From Mageeibacillus sp. UBA5439 (GTDB lineage Bacteria; Bacillota; Clostridia; Saccharofermentanales; DTU023), in NCBI GenBank assembly GCA_002427505.1, contig DIRJ01000038.1, forward strand, positions 30,723 to 94,722: a stretch of 64,000 bases of DNA, given 5' to 3'. The notes under the pieces were generated by a model, which was not told the origin of the DNA, did not search any database, and worked only from the letters and a program-made list of their open reading frames with translations. The position numbers and the translations under genes are program-made. Positions 19,071-27,218 of this stretch are shown here, in pieces. Each line of letters begins with the position of its first letter. The first letter of the stretch is position 1.

Positions 19071-19850
19071 CTAATCTTCGTCATCATATCCATCCGTATA
19101 GGCTGCGTCAGCTTCAGCTTCAGCTTCCCTGGATTCTGCCACTGCAGGCTGTCCGGAGACAGCGTCCATACCTTCACGGCCTTCAATGACTGCATCAGCC
19201 ATGATACCGGTTATCAGCTTGACTGCACGGATCGCATCATCATTGCCCGGAATAACCAGATCAATGGGTTCCGGATCGCAGTTTGTATCTACGATAGCAA
19301 CGATAGGAATATTCAGGCGTTTAGCTTCCGCCACAGCAATGTGTTCTTTATTTGTGTCTACGATGAAGAGGCAGGATGGCAAATCTGTCATCTCCGCTAC
19401 ACCACCCAGATTCTTTTCAAGCTTGCTCAGCTCCAGGCGTAAATCAGCAACTTCCTTCTTGGGCAGGACAGACCAGGAATCGCTCTCATCCATTTCACGC
19501 AATTCGTGCAGACGGTCAATGCGCTTTCTGATGGTCTGAAAGTTGGTTAAGGTTCCGCCCAGCCAGCGGTTACTCACATAATACATACCGCAGCGTTCCG
19601 CTTCTTCCCTGATAGAGTCCTGCGCCTGCTTTTTTGTGCCCACAAAAAGAACTTTGCCGCCACGGCCGGCTACTTCGCGCACAAACTGATGTGCTACTTC
19701 TACTTTTCTCAGTGTTTGTTGTAAATCGATGATGTAAATCCCGTTGCGCTCAGTGAAAATATACGGAGCCATTTTCGGGTTCCAACGACGTGTCTGGTGT
19801 CCAAAATGAACACCGCTTTCCAGCAATTGTTTCATGCTAACTACAGACAT
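19071..19850 (-). CDS. rpsB: 30S ribosomal protein S2
   Basis: 259 residues. The N-terminus [26 protein letters not shown] and the blocks [14 protein letters not shown] and [17 protein letters not shown] are diagnostic. [28 protein letters not shown] is the conserved C-terminal block. The tail is acidic ([18 protein letters not shown]), a common extension in Clostridia. It is the first gene of its operon; the ATG follows AGGAGGAAAA. Confidence 0.97.
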   Translation of the reverse strand: MSVVSMKQLLESGVHFGHQTRRWNPKMAPYIFTERNGIYIIDLQQTLRKVEVAHQFVREVAGRGGKVLFVGTKKQAQDSIREEAERCGMYYVSNRWLGGTLTNFQTIRKRIDRLHELREMDESDSWSVLPKKEVADLRLELSKLEKNLGGVAEMTDLPSCLFIVDTNKEHIAVAEAKRLNIPIVAIVDTNCDPEPIDLVIPGNDDAIRAVKLITGIMADAVIEGREGMDAVSGQPAVAESREAEAEADAAYTDGYDDED

Positions 19851-19946
19851 TAAATTTTCCTCCTGTTTGTACCTCCAGCACGCCGCAATCTAAAGCAATT
19901 AATAATAAGCAACAGGAAGCGCGCACTGTGTGTTTTACCGCTGATA

Positions 19947-19975
19947 AACATATCATAGAAATTGTTTTAATGCAA
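19947..19975 (-). promoter_or_regulatory. Candidate promoter of the rpsB-tsf operon
   Basis: On the minus strand TTGCAT (19975-19970) and TATGTT (19952-19947) are separated by 17 bases and lie about 95 bases upstream of the rpsB start. This resembles a housekeeping sigma promoter with a long leader. It was found by eye only. Confidence 0.45.
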
Positions 19976-20004
19976 ATATGGTAGACTATTTTCAGCAGCA
20001 GTTA

Positions 20005-20041
20005 ACGCTGAAAAGAGCGTCAGTTAAGCAAGTGTTGACGC
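20005..20041 (+). promoter_or_regulatory. Overlapping alternative hairpins ahead of the PepV-like gene
   Basis: ACGCT (20005-20009) can pair with AGCGT (20016-20020), while GCGTCA (20017-20022) can instead pair with TGACGC (20036-20041). The two stems share bases and exclude each other. They end about 27 bases before the start codon. No T-run follows, so this is not a terminator. Any regulatory role is speculation. Confidence 0.25.
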
Positions 20042-20067
20042 CAAATTAATTATAGCAGGAGTAACAT

Positions 20068-21945
20068 ATGATATCTAATGCCTTACTTAAATTCGCAGCA
20101 GCTCATGACTGGCATGCTGCCGATGACGAAAAATACGTTTTTGGAAAGTTTAACGGATACTGCTTCACAGCCAAGACTCAAGATGCTCTCAGCAGTTATT
20201 TTCTGCCCCTGGCAGGCATAGCGCCGGAAGATCTTCTGGATTTATCTCAATACATTGAAGAAGGTCACTTTTCCTTGAAGCTTGTTGATTATGCAATGAC
20301 TGACAACTTTCTCGCTCTGCGCGCCAAAGATACACTCTTCAATTCCACAGCCAAACAAATTGAGCGTTTTCTGACTCAGCTGACTGAAAAATTACAAGAA
20401 TATGAACTCGACCCTCATAATTGTGTTATTTGCGGTCAGCCAGCAGAAACCGAGAGCTTATATGTTGGTCTCTATGCCTATGCTCACCCTGAGTGTCTGG
20501 ATAAGAAAGGCATTGATTACACTGCAGCTTTTAAAGCCGAAGCAGATGACAGCGAAGAGCTTCTGATTCTGAGACGCGATAGCGACGGAGAAGACCTGGT
20601 CGCATATGATCCGCCCGCAGAAGATGACCTGCTGCCTGACCCTGAGAAGCTGGCTGCCCTGGCAGCTGAGATGAGCGAATATACCGCAGGACTGGTTAAC
20701 GATCTGACTGACCTGTGCGCAGTCCCCTCTGTCAAAGGTCCGGAAGAAGAGGATGCTCCTTTCGGCAAAGCGACAGTTGAGGCCCTGAATGTCTTCTTAG
20801 GTCAGGCTGACGCCCTGGGTTTTCGCACTAAAAACCTCGATAATATGGCCGGCTATGCTGAGTATGGTCCTGAAGATGCAAGTGAAATGGTCGCTTGTGT
20901 CTGTCATTTAGATGTTGTTCCGCCCGGGGATGGCTGGACCGGAGACCCCTGGCAGCTGCGCCGTGAAGACGACAAGCTGATCGCCCGCGGCGTCAATGAT
21001 GACAAAGGCCCTGCCCTGTCAGCTCTGTATGCCGTAAAAGCACTGATGGATGATCCGGATTTCAGCCCTGACAAGCGCATACGCGTCATAGTCGGTCTGG
21101 ATGAAGAGTCAGGCAGCGCCTGCATGAATCACTATGTGAAACACGAAGAAATCCCACTGATGGGCTTCACTTCCGATGCCAATTTCCCTGCCATTTATGC
21201 AGAAAAAGGTATTGCACGCTTACGTTTTACAATTTCCAGATCGGAAAATGATCAGATCACACAGGCAAAAGCCGGCAATGCTGTCAACATGGTGCCAAGC
21301 AGCTGCCAGCTGGAACTGAAGGATACTGCTTCACAACAGTTTGATGGTGTCACCGCTCATGGCAGCAGACCGGAACTGGGTCTTAACGCTATCAATGTTG
21401 CAGTCGATGCTCTGCTCGCTTCCGGACATGAAGACAGCTTCCTCAGCTTCTACAGCAAGTATTTTTCAGAATATGACGGCAGCGCACTGGGTCTGGCTTT
21501 TGAAGACGAAAGCGGCAGTACGACTGTGAACGCCGGCCTGCTGGAAATTGACGCGAAACAGGCGGAATTGGTAGTGGATCTTCGCTATCCGGTCAGTTTT
21601 GATCTGGACACTGCTCTGGAGGACCTGAAAGAATCTCTGGCTAAGGAAGGTGTAGCTCTCAGTATGCAGGATCACATGGAACCTTTATACCTGCCCCAGG
21701 ATTCACCTCTCATATCTGCCCTGATGGATGTCTACAATCAGGGAACAGGCACAGAAGGCCGCGCAGTAGCAATCGGCGGCGGCACCTATGCCCGCTCTAT
21801 CCCGAATATCTGCGCCTATGGACCGGCTTTCCCGGGCGACGCTGATGTGGCGCATCAGGCAGATGAATGGATCTCGCTTGAGAAATTACTGGCCGCAACT
21901 TGCATATATCGCAATGCTTTTCGCATACTGGCCACTAAAGAATAA
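20068..21945 (+). CDS. M20 family dipeptidase (PepV-like) with extra N-terminal zinc-finger-like domain
   Basis: 625 residues. Residues about 203-625 are an M20 metallopeptidase close to the PepV/Sapep dipeptidases: VCHLDVVPPGDGW (H280), ARGVNDDKGP (D312), GLDEESGS (E346/E347), SDANFPAIYAEKG, HGSRPELGLNA (H431) and AHQADEWI (H596). All ligands for two zinc ions and the catalytic Glu are visible. The M20 part is shorter than standalone PepV, mostly in the lid region before H431. Residues 1-200 are unrelated to M20 and hold CVIC-x17-HPEC (C119, C122, H140, C143), which could bind zinc, then an acidic linker. The start ATG follows AGGAG. The likely role is cytoplasmic dipeptide cleavage; the job of the N-domain is unknown. 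Confidence 0.85.
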   Translation: MISNALLKFAAAHDWHAADDEKYVFGKFNGYCFTAKTQDALSSYFLPLAGIAPEDLLDLSQYIEEGHFSLKLVDYAMTDNFLALRAKDTLFNSTAKQIERFLTQLTEKLQEYELDPHNCVICGQPAETESLYVGLYAYAHPECLDKKGIDYTAAFKAEADDSEELLILRRDSDGEDLVAYDPPAEDDLLPDPEKLAALAAEMSEYTAGLVNDLTDLCAVPSVKGPEEEDAPFGKATVEALNVFLGQADALGFRTKNLDNMAGYAEYGPEDASEMVACVCHLDVVPPGDGWTGDPWQLRREDDKLIARGVNDDKGPALSALYAVKALMDDPDFSPDKRIRVIVGLDEESGSACMNHYVKHEEIPLMGFTSDANFPAIYAEKGIARLRFTISRSENDQITQAKAGNAVNMVPSSCQLELKDTASQQFDGVTAHGSRPELGLNAINVAVDALLASGHEDSFLSFYSKYFSEYDGSALGLAFEDESGSTTVNAGLLEIDAKQAELVVDLRYPVSFDLDTALEDLKESLAKEGVALSMQDHMEPLYLPQDSPLISALMDVYNQGTGTEGRAVAIGGGTYARSIPNICAYGPAFPGDADVAHQADEWISLEKLLAATCIYRNAFRILATKE

Positions 21946-21976
21946 AGATAGATTGAATAATAAAGATAGATTGAAT
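21941..21976 (+). repeat. 18-bp perfect tandem duplication over the stop codon
   Basis: AATAAAGATAGATTGAAT occurs twice in a row (21941-21958 and 21959-21976). The first copy includes the TAA stop of the PepV-like gene, and a strong terminator follows. It looks like a recent slippage duplication with no effect on the protein. Confidence 0.9.
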
Positions 21977-21983
21977 AAATTGA

Positions 21984-22014
21984 GGGGCTGTCAGCTGACA
22001 GCCCCTTTTCTTTT
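21984..22014 (+). terminator. Rho-independent terminator of the PepV-like gene
   Basis: GGGGCTGTCAG (21984-21994) and CTGACAGCCCC (21995-22005) form a perfect 22-base palindrome, allowing up to a nine-pair stem after loop closure, followed by TTTTCTTTT. It stops plus-strand transcripts before the convergent adenine deaminase gene. Confidence 0.9.
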
Positions 22015-22032
22015 AAGTAATGTTTTTATTTT

Positions 22033-23763
22033 CTAGGCTTCGATATCAATAAACTCAAACTTAACAACATCAAAGAGTCCCTTATCTGTAATCTTGAGCT
22101 CCGGTATAACCGGCAGCGCCATGAAGCAGAGCGTCATGAGAGGATCAACTTCTTTAGAAACTTTGAGCTCTTTTATTGCAATATCATGCAGAATTTCCAG
22201 CTCTTCATTGATCCACTCTGCCGAACGATCAGTCATGAGACCGGCCACAGGCAGGGGTGTGGCACGAAGAATTTTGGCCTCACGGGTCAAAACAAAGCCA
22301 CCTTCCTGTTCAATCAGGCTTTTTATCGCCAGATCCATGTCTATGTCATTGGTGCCTACACAAATAATGTTATGCGAGTCATGAGCAATAGACAGGGCTA
22401 TGGCGCCGTGTTTGATTCCGTAATCTTTCAGAAGAGCCACTGCAAGATTTCCGCTTTCCTGATGCCGCTCCACTACTGCGATTTTTGCAACATCAATTTC
22501 AGGGTCAAATACAAAATTGTCAGCCTCGTCCCGGTGAACACGCACCAGTTCATCCTTTGTGTCAACTCCGCCCGGCAGTACCTTGATCGCATGAACTTTA
22601 TCCGACTTAAGCTTCAGCTTCAAACGATCGATATTATAATTTTTAACATGCATACTGCTGCTGACAGCATCTGTCGGATACTTATTAACTTCAGGCAGAT
22701 ATTCACCATCCCGTGCCACTTCAGCACCGGCAATAAATACTTGCTTAACATCAAAATTGTCGAGATTTTCGAACAGGACAATATCCGCTCTCAGGCCGGG
22801 GGCGATAGCTCCGCGGTCATAAAGACGATAGCACTCAGCGGCATTCAATGAAGCCATAGCCAATGAAGTATAGACATCTAAACCGGCCTCCCGGCAGATC
22901 CGCAGATGGTGTTCCAGATGACCATGTTCAAAGATTGTCTTCGGTTGCCGGTCATCTGAACAAAGCAAACAGCGACGGTAATTGCGCGAAGTGACCCCTT
23001 GAACCAGTCGTTCCAGGTCATGACAGGCTGATCCCTGCCTGAGCAGCACGTACATTCCACGGCTGAGGCGGTCATTCATTTCTGCAATACTGGTACATTC
23101 ATGGTCAGTTTTAATTCCTGCCGCAATATAAGCGTTGAGCGCATCGCCTTTAAGGCCGGGACTATGTCCGTCAATAACTACGCCGGCATCACGTGCCAGC
23201 ATCAGTTTGTTCAGCGATTCATCATCAGCCAGGAAAACGCCGACTGAATTCATGAATTCTCCAAGGCCCTGGATGTCCGGGCGTTCCAGCACGCCCGCCA
23301 TATCCTGAGAAGTGATCGTCGCTCCTGCCGTTTCAAAACTCGTAGCAGGTACTGAAGAAGGAAACATATAATGAATATCGAGCGCCGTTCTCTCCCCTGC
23401 CTTGATCATATATTCCATTGCGGCAAAACCATTGACATTAACAATCTCGTGCGGATCAGCAATTATAGTTGTAGTGCCGTGAGGTACCACCAGGCTTCCG
23501 AATTCTTCGGGCGTCAGATAGGATGACTCAATATGAATATGGCTGTCGATAAGTCCGGGTGATGCATATAAATCACTGGCGTCGATCTCTGTCACCCCCT
23601 CGTACGAGCCGACACCTGCTATCCATTCATCTGAGATCGCAATATCTCCCTTTACTGTCTCGCCATTGAAAAGATCGATAACGGAAGCATTTTTCAAAAC
23701 AAGATCCGCAGGAATCCTTTTCATCGCTACATCGATAATTTTTTTCAGTTGTTCTTTTTTCAT
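22033..23763 (-). CDS. ade: Adenine deaminase
   Basis: 576 residues. The enzyme converts adenine to hypoxanthine. The amidohydrolase metal motif appears as GLIDSHIHIESSYLTPEEF, then PHGTTTIIADPHEIVNVNG, DGHSPGLKG, and DHECTS. The C-terminal domain shows GAIALSIAHDSHNIICVGTND, characteristic of Ade rather than other amidohydrolases. I chose the second ATG (23763) because AAAGGA lies six bases upstream; the ATG at 23769 touches the ribosome site. Its hypoxanthine product would be a substrate for the xanthine dehydrogenase at 39962-43734, although the loci are 16 kb apart. Confidence 0.95.
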   Translation of the reverse strand: MKKEQLKKIIDVAMKRIPADLVLKNASVIDLFNGETVKGDIAISDEWIAGVGSYEGVTEIDASDLYASPGLIDSHIHIESSYLTPEEFGSLVVPHGTTTIIADPHEIVNVNGFAAMEYMIKAGERTALDIHYMFPSSVPATSFETAGATITSQDMAGVLERPDIQGLGEFMNSVGVFLADDESLNKLMLARDAGVVIDGHSPGLKGDALNAYIAAGIKTDHECTSIAEMNDRLSRGMYVLLRQGSACHDLERLVQGVTSRNYRRCLLCSDDRQPKTIFEHGHLEHHLRICREAGLDVYTSLAMASLNAAECYRLYDRGAIAPGLRADIVLFENLDNFDVKQVFIAGAEVARDGEYLPEVNKYPTDAVSSSMHVKNYNIDRLKLKLKSDKVHAIKVLPGGVDTKDELVRVHRDEADNFVFDPEIDVAKIAVVERHQESGNLAVALLKDYGIKHGAIALSIAHDSHNIICVGTNDIDMDLAIKSLIEQEGGFVLTREAKILRATPLPVAGLMTDRSAEWINEELEILHDIAIKELKVSKEVDPLMTLCFMALPVIPELKITDKGLFDVVKFEFIDIEA

Positions 23764-23839
23764 AGTCATTCCTTTCTTACATTATTCTAGCTGACCGGTT
23801 CTGGAGAGTATTCAAAACCTGCAGACTTCCGGAGTAGCA

Positions 23840-23875
23840 AAAGGAGGAGGCAAAACACATGTCACCTCCTCCTTT
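23840..23875 (-). terminator. Rho-independent terminator of the ispH-rpsA gene
   Basis: AAAGGAGGAGG (23840-23850) pairs with CCTCCTCCTTT (23865-23875) around a 14-base loop. On the minus strand it is followed by TTTTGC, about 30 bases after the rpsA stop. Confidence 0.75.
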
Positions 23876-23905
23876 AATTATATCTTATAACCAGCTTTTA
23901 CCGCC

Positions 23906-26413
23906 TTAAGCTTCGCTCGGATCCACTTCTTCTTCGGCGGTCTCTTCGACGACTTCCTCGACAGGCGCTTCGACGACTTCCTCGACAGGTGCTTCGATTG
24001 TTTCTTCAGCGGTCTCTTCGGCTGCTTCTTCCGTCAGATCTGTTACAGGCTCTTTCTTTGCTTCAGCTTTGTCAGCTTTTTCTTCGGCAGCCTCTTCTTT
24101 GAAGCTGTCAATAAAGTCTGAACCCTCTTTAGTAACCGCGGTGAAATCAGCAAGCTGCGATATGGAAGATGAAGCGGGGCGATCAACATAGGTTGTCGGC
24201 AGCTCATTGGAACTTTCCTGACGCTTGCCCCGGCGACGAGCTGGACGTTGTTCCTTGCGTTCTTCAGCACGTTTGACAACTTCGGAATCAGGATCCGGAT
24301 TGATCGGCTCGACTTCGCGTATGCTGACGCTGATACGGCGAGTTTCATCGGAAACCTCGACTACACGAGCATCAACTTCCATACCTTCATCGAGAACTTC
24401 ATTAGGTGTGTTCAATCTGTAATCCGATATCTGCGAAATATGACAAAGGGCATCCACCCCAGGCGCGATATTGATGAAAGCACCAAAGGGGAACATGCGC
24501 ACAACAACTCCGCGAACGATCATCCCCAGCGGGAAACGTTCTTCGATACTGGCATACGGATCATCCTCTTTTTTGCGGTAGCCAAGTGAGATACGCTTTC
24601 TCTCACGATCAAAGTCTATAACGTGTACTTCAATAACATCATCAACCGATAAGACATCGGATGGATGGCGTACACGCTGCCACGATAGTTCGCTGATGTG
24701 CACGAGTCCGTCCACGCCACCGATATCAACAAAAGCGCCAAAATTGGTAAGATTGCGGACAACGCCCTGATATACTTCACCAACTTCCATGGTATCCCAT
24801 ATTTCACGCGCTTTGTCACGCCGTTCACGTTGTAAGAGAGAGCGGCGCGATCCTGAAACACGCAAGCGTCTGCGATTTGGATCAAATTGGGTTACTAAGA
24901 TATCAAAGGTCTTATCCATGTAGGGTTCCAGATCTTCAACGCGGCTGAGTTCCAGCTGAGTGCGATGAATGTAGATGTTGATGCTGCCATAGGCTGCGAT
25001 CACACCGTCCCTGACAATTTTAACTACTTTTACTGTTACAGGTCTTTTTTCTTCAAATGCTGCTTCTACTTGTTCCTTGTGTTTAACAAAGTCAACACGA
25101 GCCTTCGATAAATTAATTTCTTTGCCCATGTCTGAGCTACGGATATTCCGCACATAGACATCAAGTTCCATGTGTTCTTGACACGCTTGTTCCAGATCGA
25201 TATCGGGGTCGGCTTCAAACTCGCGGATCGGTATCCTTCCTTCTGTTTTATCCCTCACGTCGACGTAGACAAATTCATCGTCGTACCGAACAATTCTTCC
25301 CTTTACAATACTGCCTTTTTTCAATTCAGGAATACTGTCGATAAACTGTGTGAAGTCCACTTCAGGCTGCTCATCAGGCTGTTCTGGAGTTTCCTCCTGG
25401 GTTTCTTCAATTAGCTGCTCTGTCGTTTGCTCAAGCTCTTCTTCAGGCTGCTCTTGCCGCTCTTCGGGCTGCGCTAGCTGCTCTTCCGGCTGCGCTAGCT
25501 GCTCTTCCGGCTGCTCTTGAAGTACTTCCAGAGGCTGCTCTTCATTAATCAAGCCTTCTTTTTCCGTCATGTTTTGGATAACCTCCCTGATCATCTCTTC
25601 TGGTGTTGAGGCTCCGGCAGTGATGCCAATCCTCTCTGAACTCAAAACCTTTTCATATACGTCAAAAGGAATTTGGTCCGGCCTATCTATCCAATATGTG
25701 TTTTCACAATGCTCGCAACATATCTCATACAGTTTAGCAGTATTTGAGCTGTTGCGACCGCCCAATACAATCATGAGATCAGAATTTGCTGCAAGTGAAG
25801 ACGCATCAGACTGCCTACGATCAGTCGTGACACATATTGTATCAAAAATATCATAATTAGCAATTTTTTTCTGCAAAAGCTCACAAATCTCGCGCCATTT
25901 GTCAACAGAAAAGGTCGTTTGTGAGACTACAATCCACTTTTTATCAGAAAACTCATACTTTTCAGCATCTTCCGCAGTTTCAAGAATAATTACTTCAGCC
26001 TCACCCGCATATCCGACTACACCCTGGACCTCAGGATGATCACCGGTACCGGTAATAATGATGCCACTGCCTTCAGCGGCAGCATCTCTGACGATTTTCT
26101 GAATTTTCTTTACGAAAGGGCAGGTTTCATCGATGATAGTACAGGAACGTTCCAATAGAGCCTGCTCAATTTCCGGAGAAATGCCATGAGCCCGAATCAG
26201 GACTCGTGAACCTGCTTCAATCTCATCGACAGAATTTGCCAGAATAACGCCTCGTTCAAGCAGGTCATCGACAACTGATTCGTTGTGAACAATAGCCCCC
26301 AGCATGTATAGAGGGCTAGAGTCCTCTTGCGCGGCTGCTTTGACAGCAGATTTGACAGCAATATTTACGCCGGGGCAAAATCCGGCGTTATCAGAAACTA
26401 TAATCTTCTTCTT
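23906..26413 (-). CDS. ispH-rpsA: Fused 4-hydroxy-3-methylbut-2-enyl diphosphate reductase (IspH) and ribosomal protein S1
   Basis: The reading frame is open from a stop at 26440-26438. Residues 1 to about 285 are IspH: NAGFCPGV, DETCPFV and DTICVTTDRRQ give the three 4Fe-4S cysteines. A Glu/Gln/Pro linker with a repeated EEQLAQP follows, then four S1 RNA-binding domains (for example NLTNFGAFVDIGGVDGLVHISEL) and an acidic Ala/Glu/Val tail. IspH makes IPP and DMAPP; S1 aids mRNA binding to the ribosome. The IspH-S1 fusion is known in Clostridia. The first ATG (26305) lies after the first cluster cysteine, so it cannot be the true start, and no ATG, GTG, TTG or CTG lies upstream. The 5' boundary is set at the AAG at 26413, seven bases after AAGGA, where ATG would be expected (see findings). 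About 835 residues. Confidence 0.85.
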   Translation of the reverse strand, partial: KKKIIVSDNAGFCPGVNIAVKSAVKAAAQEDSSPLYMLGAIVHNESVVDDLLERGVILANSVDEIEAGSRVLIRAHGISPEIEQALLERSCTIIDETCPFVKKIQKIVRDAAAEGSGIIITGTGDHPEVQGVVGYAGEAEVIILETAEDAEKYEFSDKKWIVVSQTTFSVDKWREICELLQKKIANYDIFDTICVTTDRRQSDASSLAANSDLMIVLGGRNSSNTAKLYEICCEHCENTYWIDRPDQIPFDVYEKVLSSERIGITAGASTPEEMIREVIQNMTEKEGLINEEQPLEVLQEQPEEQLAQPEEQLAQPEERQEQPEEELEQTTEQLIEETQEETPEQPDEQPEVDFTQFIDSIPELKKGSIVKGRIVRYDDEFVYVDVRDKTEGRIPIREFEADPDIDLEQACQEHMELDVYVRNIRSSDMGKEINLSKARVDFVKHKEQVEAAFEEKRPVTVKVVKIVRDGVIAAYGSINIYIHRTQLELSRVEDLEPYMDKTFDILVTQFDPNRRRLRVSGSRRSLLQRERRDKAREIWDTMEVGEVYQGVVRNLTNFGAFVDIGGVDGLVHISELSWQRVRHPSDVLSVDDVIEVHVIDFDRERKRISLGYRKKEDDPYASIEERFPLGMIVRGVVVRMFPFGAFINIAPGVDALCHISQISDYRLNTPNEVLDEGMEVDARVVEVSDETRRISVSIREVEPINPDPDSEVVKRAEERKEQRPARRRGKRQESSNELPTTYVDRPASSSISQLADFTAVTKEGSDFIDSFKEEAAEEKADKAEAKKEPVTDLTEEAAEETAEETIEAPVEEVVEAPVEEVVEETAEEEVDPSEA
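23945..23992 (-). repeat. 24-bp tandem repeat, two copies, in the rpsA 3' end
   Basis: Two adjacent 24-base units (23945-23968, 23969-23992) differ at one base. They encode a duplicated APVEEVVE segment in the acidic C-terminal tail of the IspH-S1 protein. In-frame length change by slippage is likely. Confidence 0.85.
25467..25508 (-). repeat. 21-bp tandem repeat, two copies, in the IspH-S1 linker
   Basis: Two exact 21-base units (25467-25487, 25488-25508), followed by a decayed third, encode EEQLAQP twice in the low-complexity linker between the IspH and S1 domains. Confidence 0.85.
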
Positions 26414-26437
26414 GCTAGTATCCTTCTGATTAATTTT
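26402..26437 (-). other. ispH 5' end without a canonical start codon
   Basis: The 12 codons after the in-frame stop (26440-26438) read, in protein, KINQKDTSKKKI, then IVSDNAGFC. None is ATG, GTG, TTG or CTG; only two ATT codons (26434-26432, 26404-26402) and one ATA are near-cognate. AAGGA lies at the right distance from the AAG at 26413-26411, which would be ATG with one base change. The upstream plsC gene ends at 26430. Confidence 0.85.
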
Positions 26438-27218
26438 CTATATCCGCTTCATTGCTAATTTCTTCTATATTCTCCCACAAATTGTGCTCATCGTCCAGTA
26501 CCCTTACTTCGACCATTTCCTGCATAACCCGCTTACACTTCTCAGCCTCAGGATTATAATATTTTTGATCGCCCATTTTGTAGACACGCCGCATCAGTTC
26601 GTTGGATATAGCCAGGCTGCTTTGTTTATCAAGCTTCTTCCCTTCGCGCAAGCTGAGCAGAACAGTCGGACCGATCACAACCTTGGGTCTGCTGAAGAGG
26701 TATTTCTTGCCCGTAACTGAGCAAAGCTGAATCGGAATGCCTTTTTTAATGGCCAGTTGTATCGTCGTCGACTTGGGTGGATTAGCTACTGCATTTCCGC
26801 CCAGTGTGACGCCGCCTTCAATAAAAATGCCCACAATATGCTCATTTATCAGTTCGTTAATGATTCGCTTGGCTGCCTGAATGTCGTTTGCTTCCCGGTC
26901 AATCGGAAATATATCAAAACTTTTTAAGAAATACGTCGCTATTGGAATATTAAATAGAGACTCTTTGGCCAGCCAATGTAAATGCGGAGAACGATATCTG
27001 ATGTAAATTAAAGCAGGATCCAGGATGCTGTTATGGTTGCAGATCAGCATCATTGGCCCTTTGCGTCCCTTAGTTTTACTGGAGATAATCACCCGGGGCA
27101 AGAAGACCAAATGCAGGATCGGCACAGCAATCAGCATAAAGACAGCGCGCCTGACAGGATGCTTTGAAGCGGGTATATAGTTTTTCCCCTTGGGGGTTTC
27201 AGTCTCTGTCCGGAACAT
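26430..27218 (-). CDS. 1-acyl-sn-glycerol-3-phosphate acyltransferase (PlsC family)
   Basis: 262 residues. The acyltransferase HX4D motif is ICNHNSILDPALIY, and the substrate-binding block is IFIEGGVTLGG, a divergent form of the usual FPEGTRS. A hydrophobic segment near residues 25-45 should anchor it to the membrane. It probably makes phosphatidic acid from lysophosphatidate. The ATG overlaps the end of the scpB-cmk gene by 20 bases and has a poor ribosome site, suggesting coupling. The cmk-plsC-ispH-rpsA order is typical of Clostridia. Confidence 0.85.
   Translation of the reverse strand: MFRTETETPKGKNYIPASKHPVRRAVFMLIAVPILHLVFLPRVIISSKTKGRKGPMMLICNHNSILDPALIYIRYRSPHLHWLAKESLFNIPIATYFLKSFDIFPIDREANDIQAAKRIINELINEHIVGIFIEGGVTLGGNAVANPPKSTTIQLAIKKGIPIQLCSVTGKKYLFSRPKVVIGPTVLLSLREGKKLDKQSSLAISNELMRRVYKMGDQKYYNPEAEKCKRVMQEMVEVRVLDDEHNLWENIEEISNEADIEN

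Noticed and set aside
22186..22851. A 221-codon open frame on the plus strand opposite adenine deaminase
   Set aside because: It is antisense to a strongly conserved gene, has no ribosome site or motif and is best explained by codon bias in ade.
23906..26413. IspH-S1 fusion as a sequencing frameshift joining two genes
   Set aside because: This fusion is known in Clostridia and the linker is a continuous low-complexity frame without a stop, so it is real. Only its start codon is in doubt.
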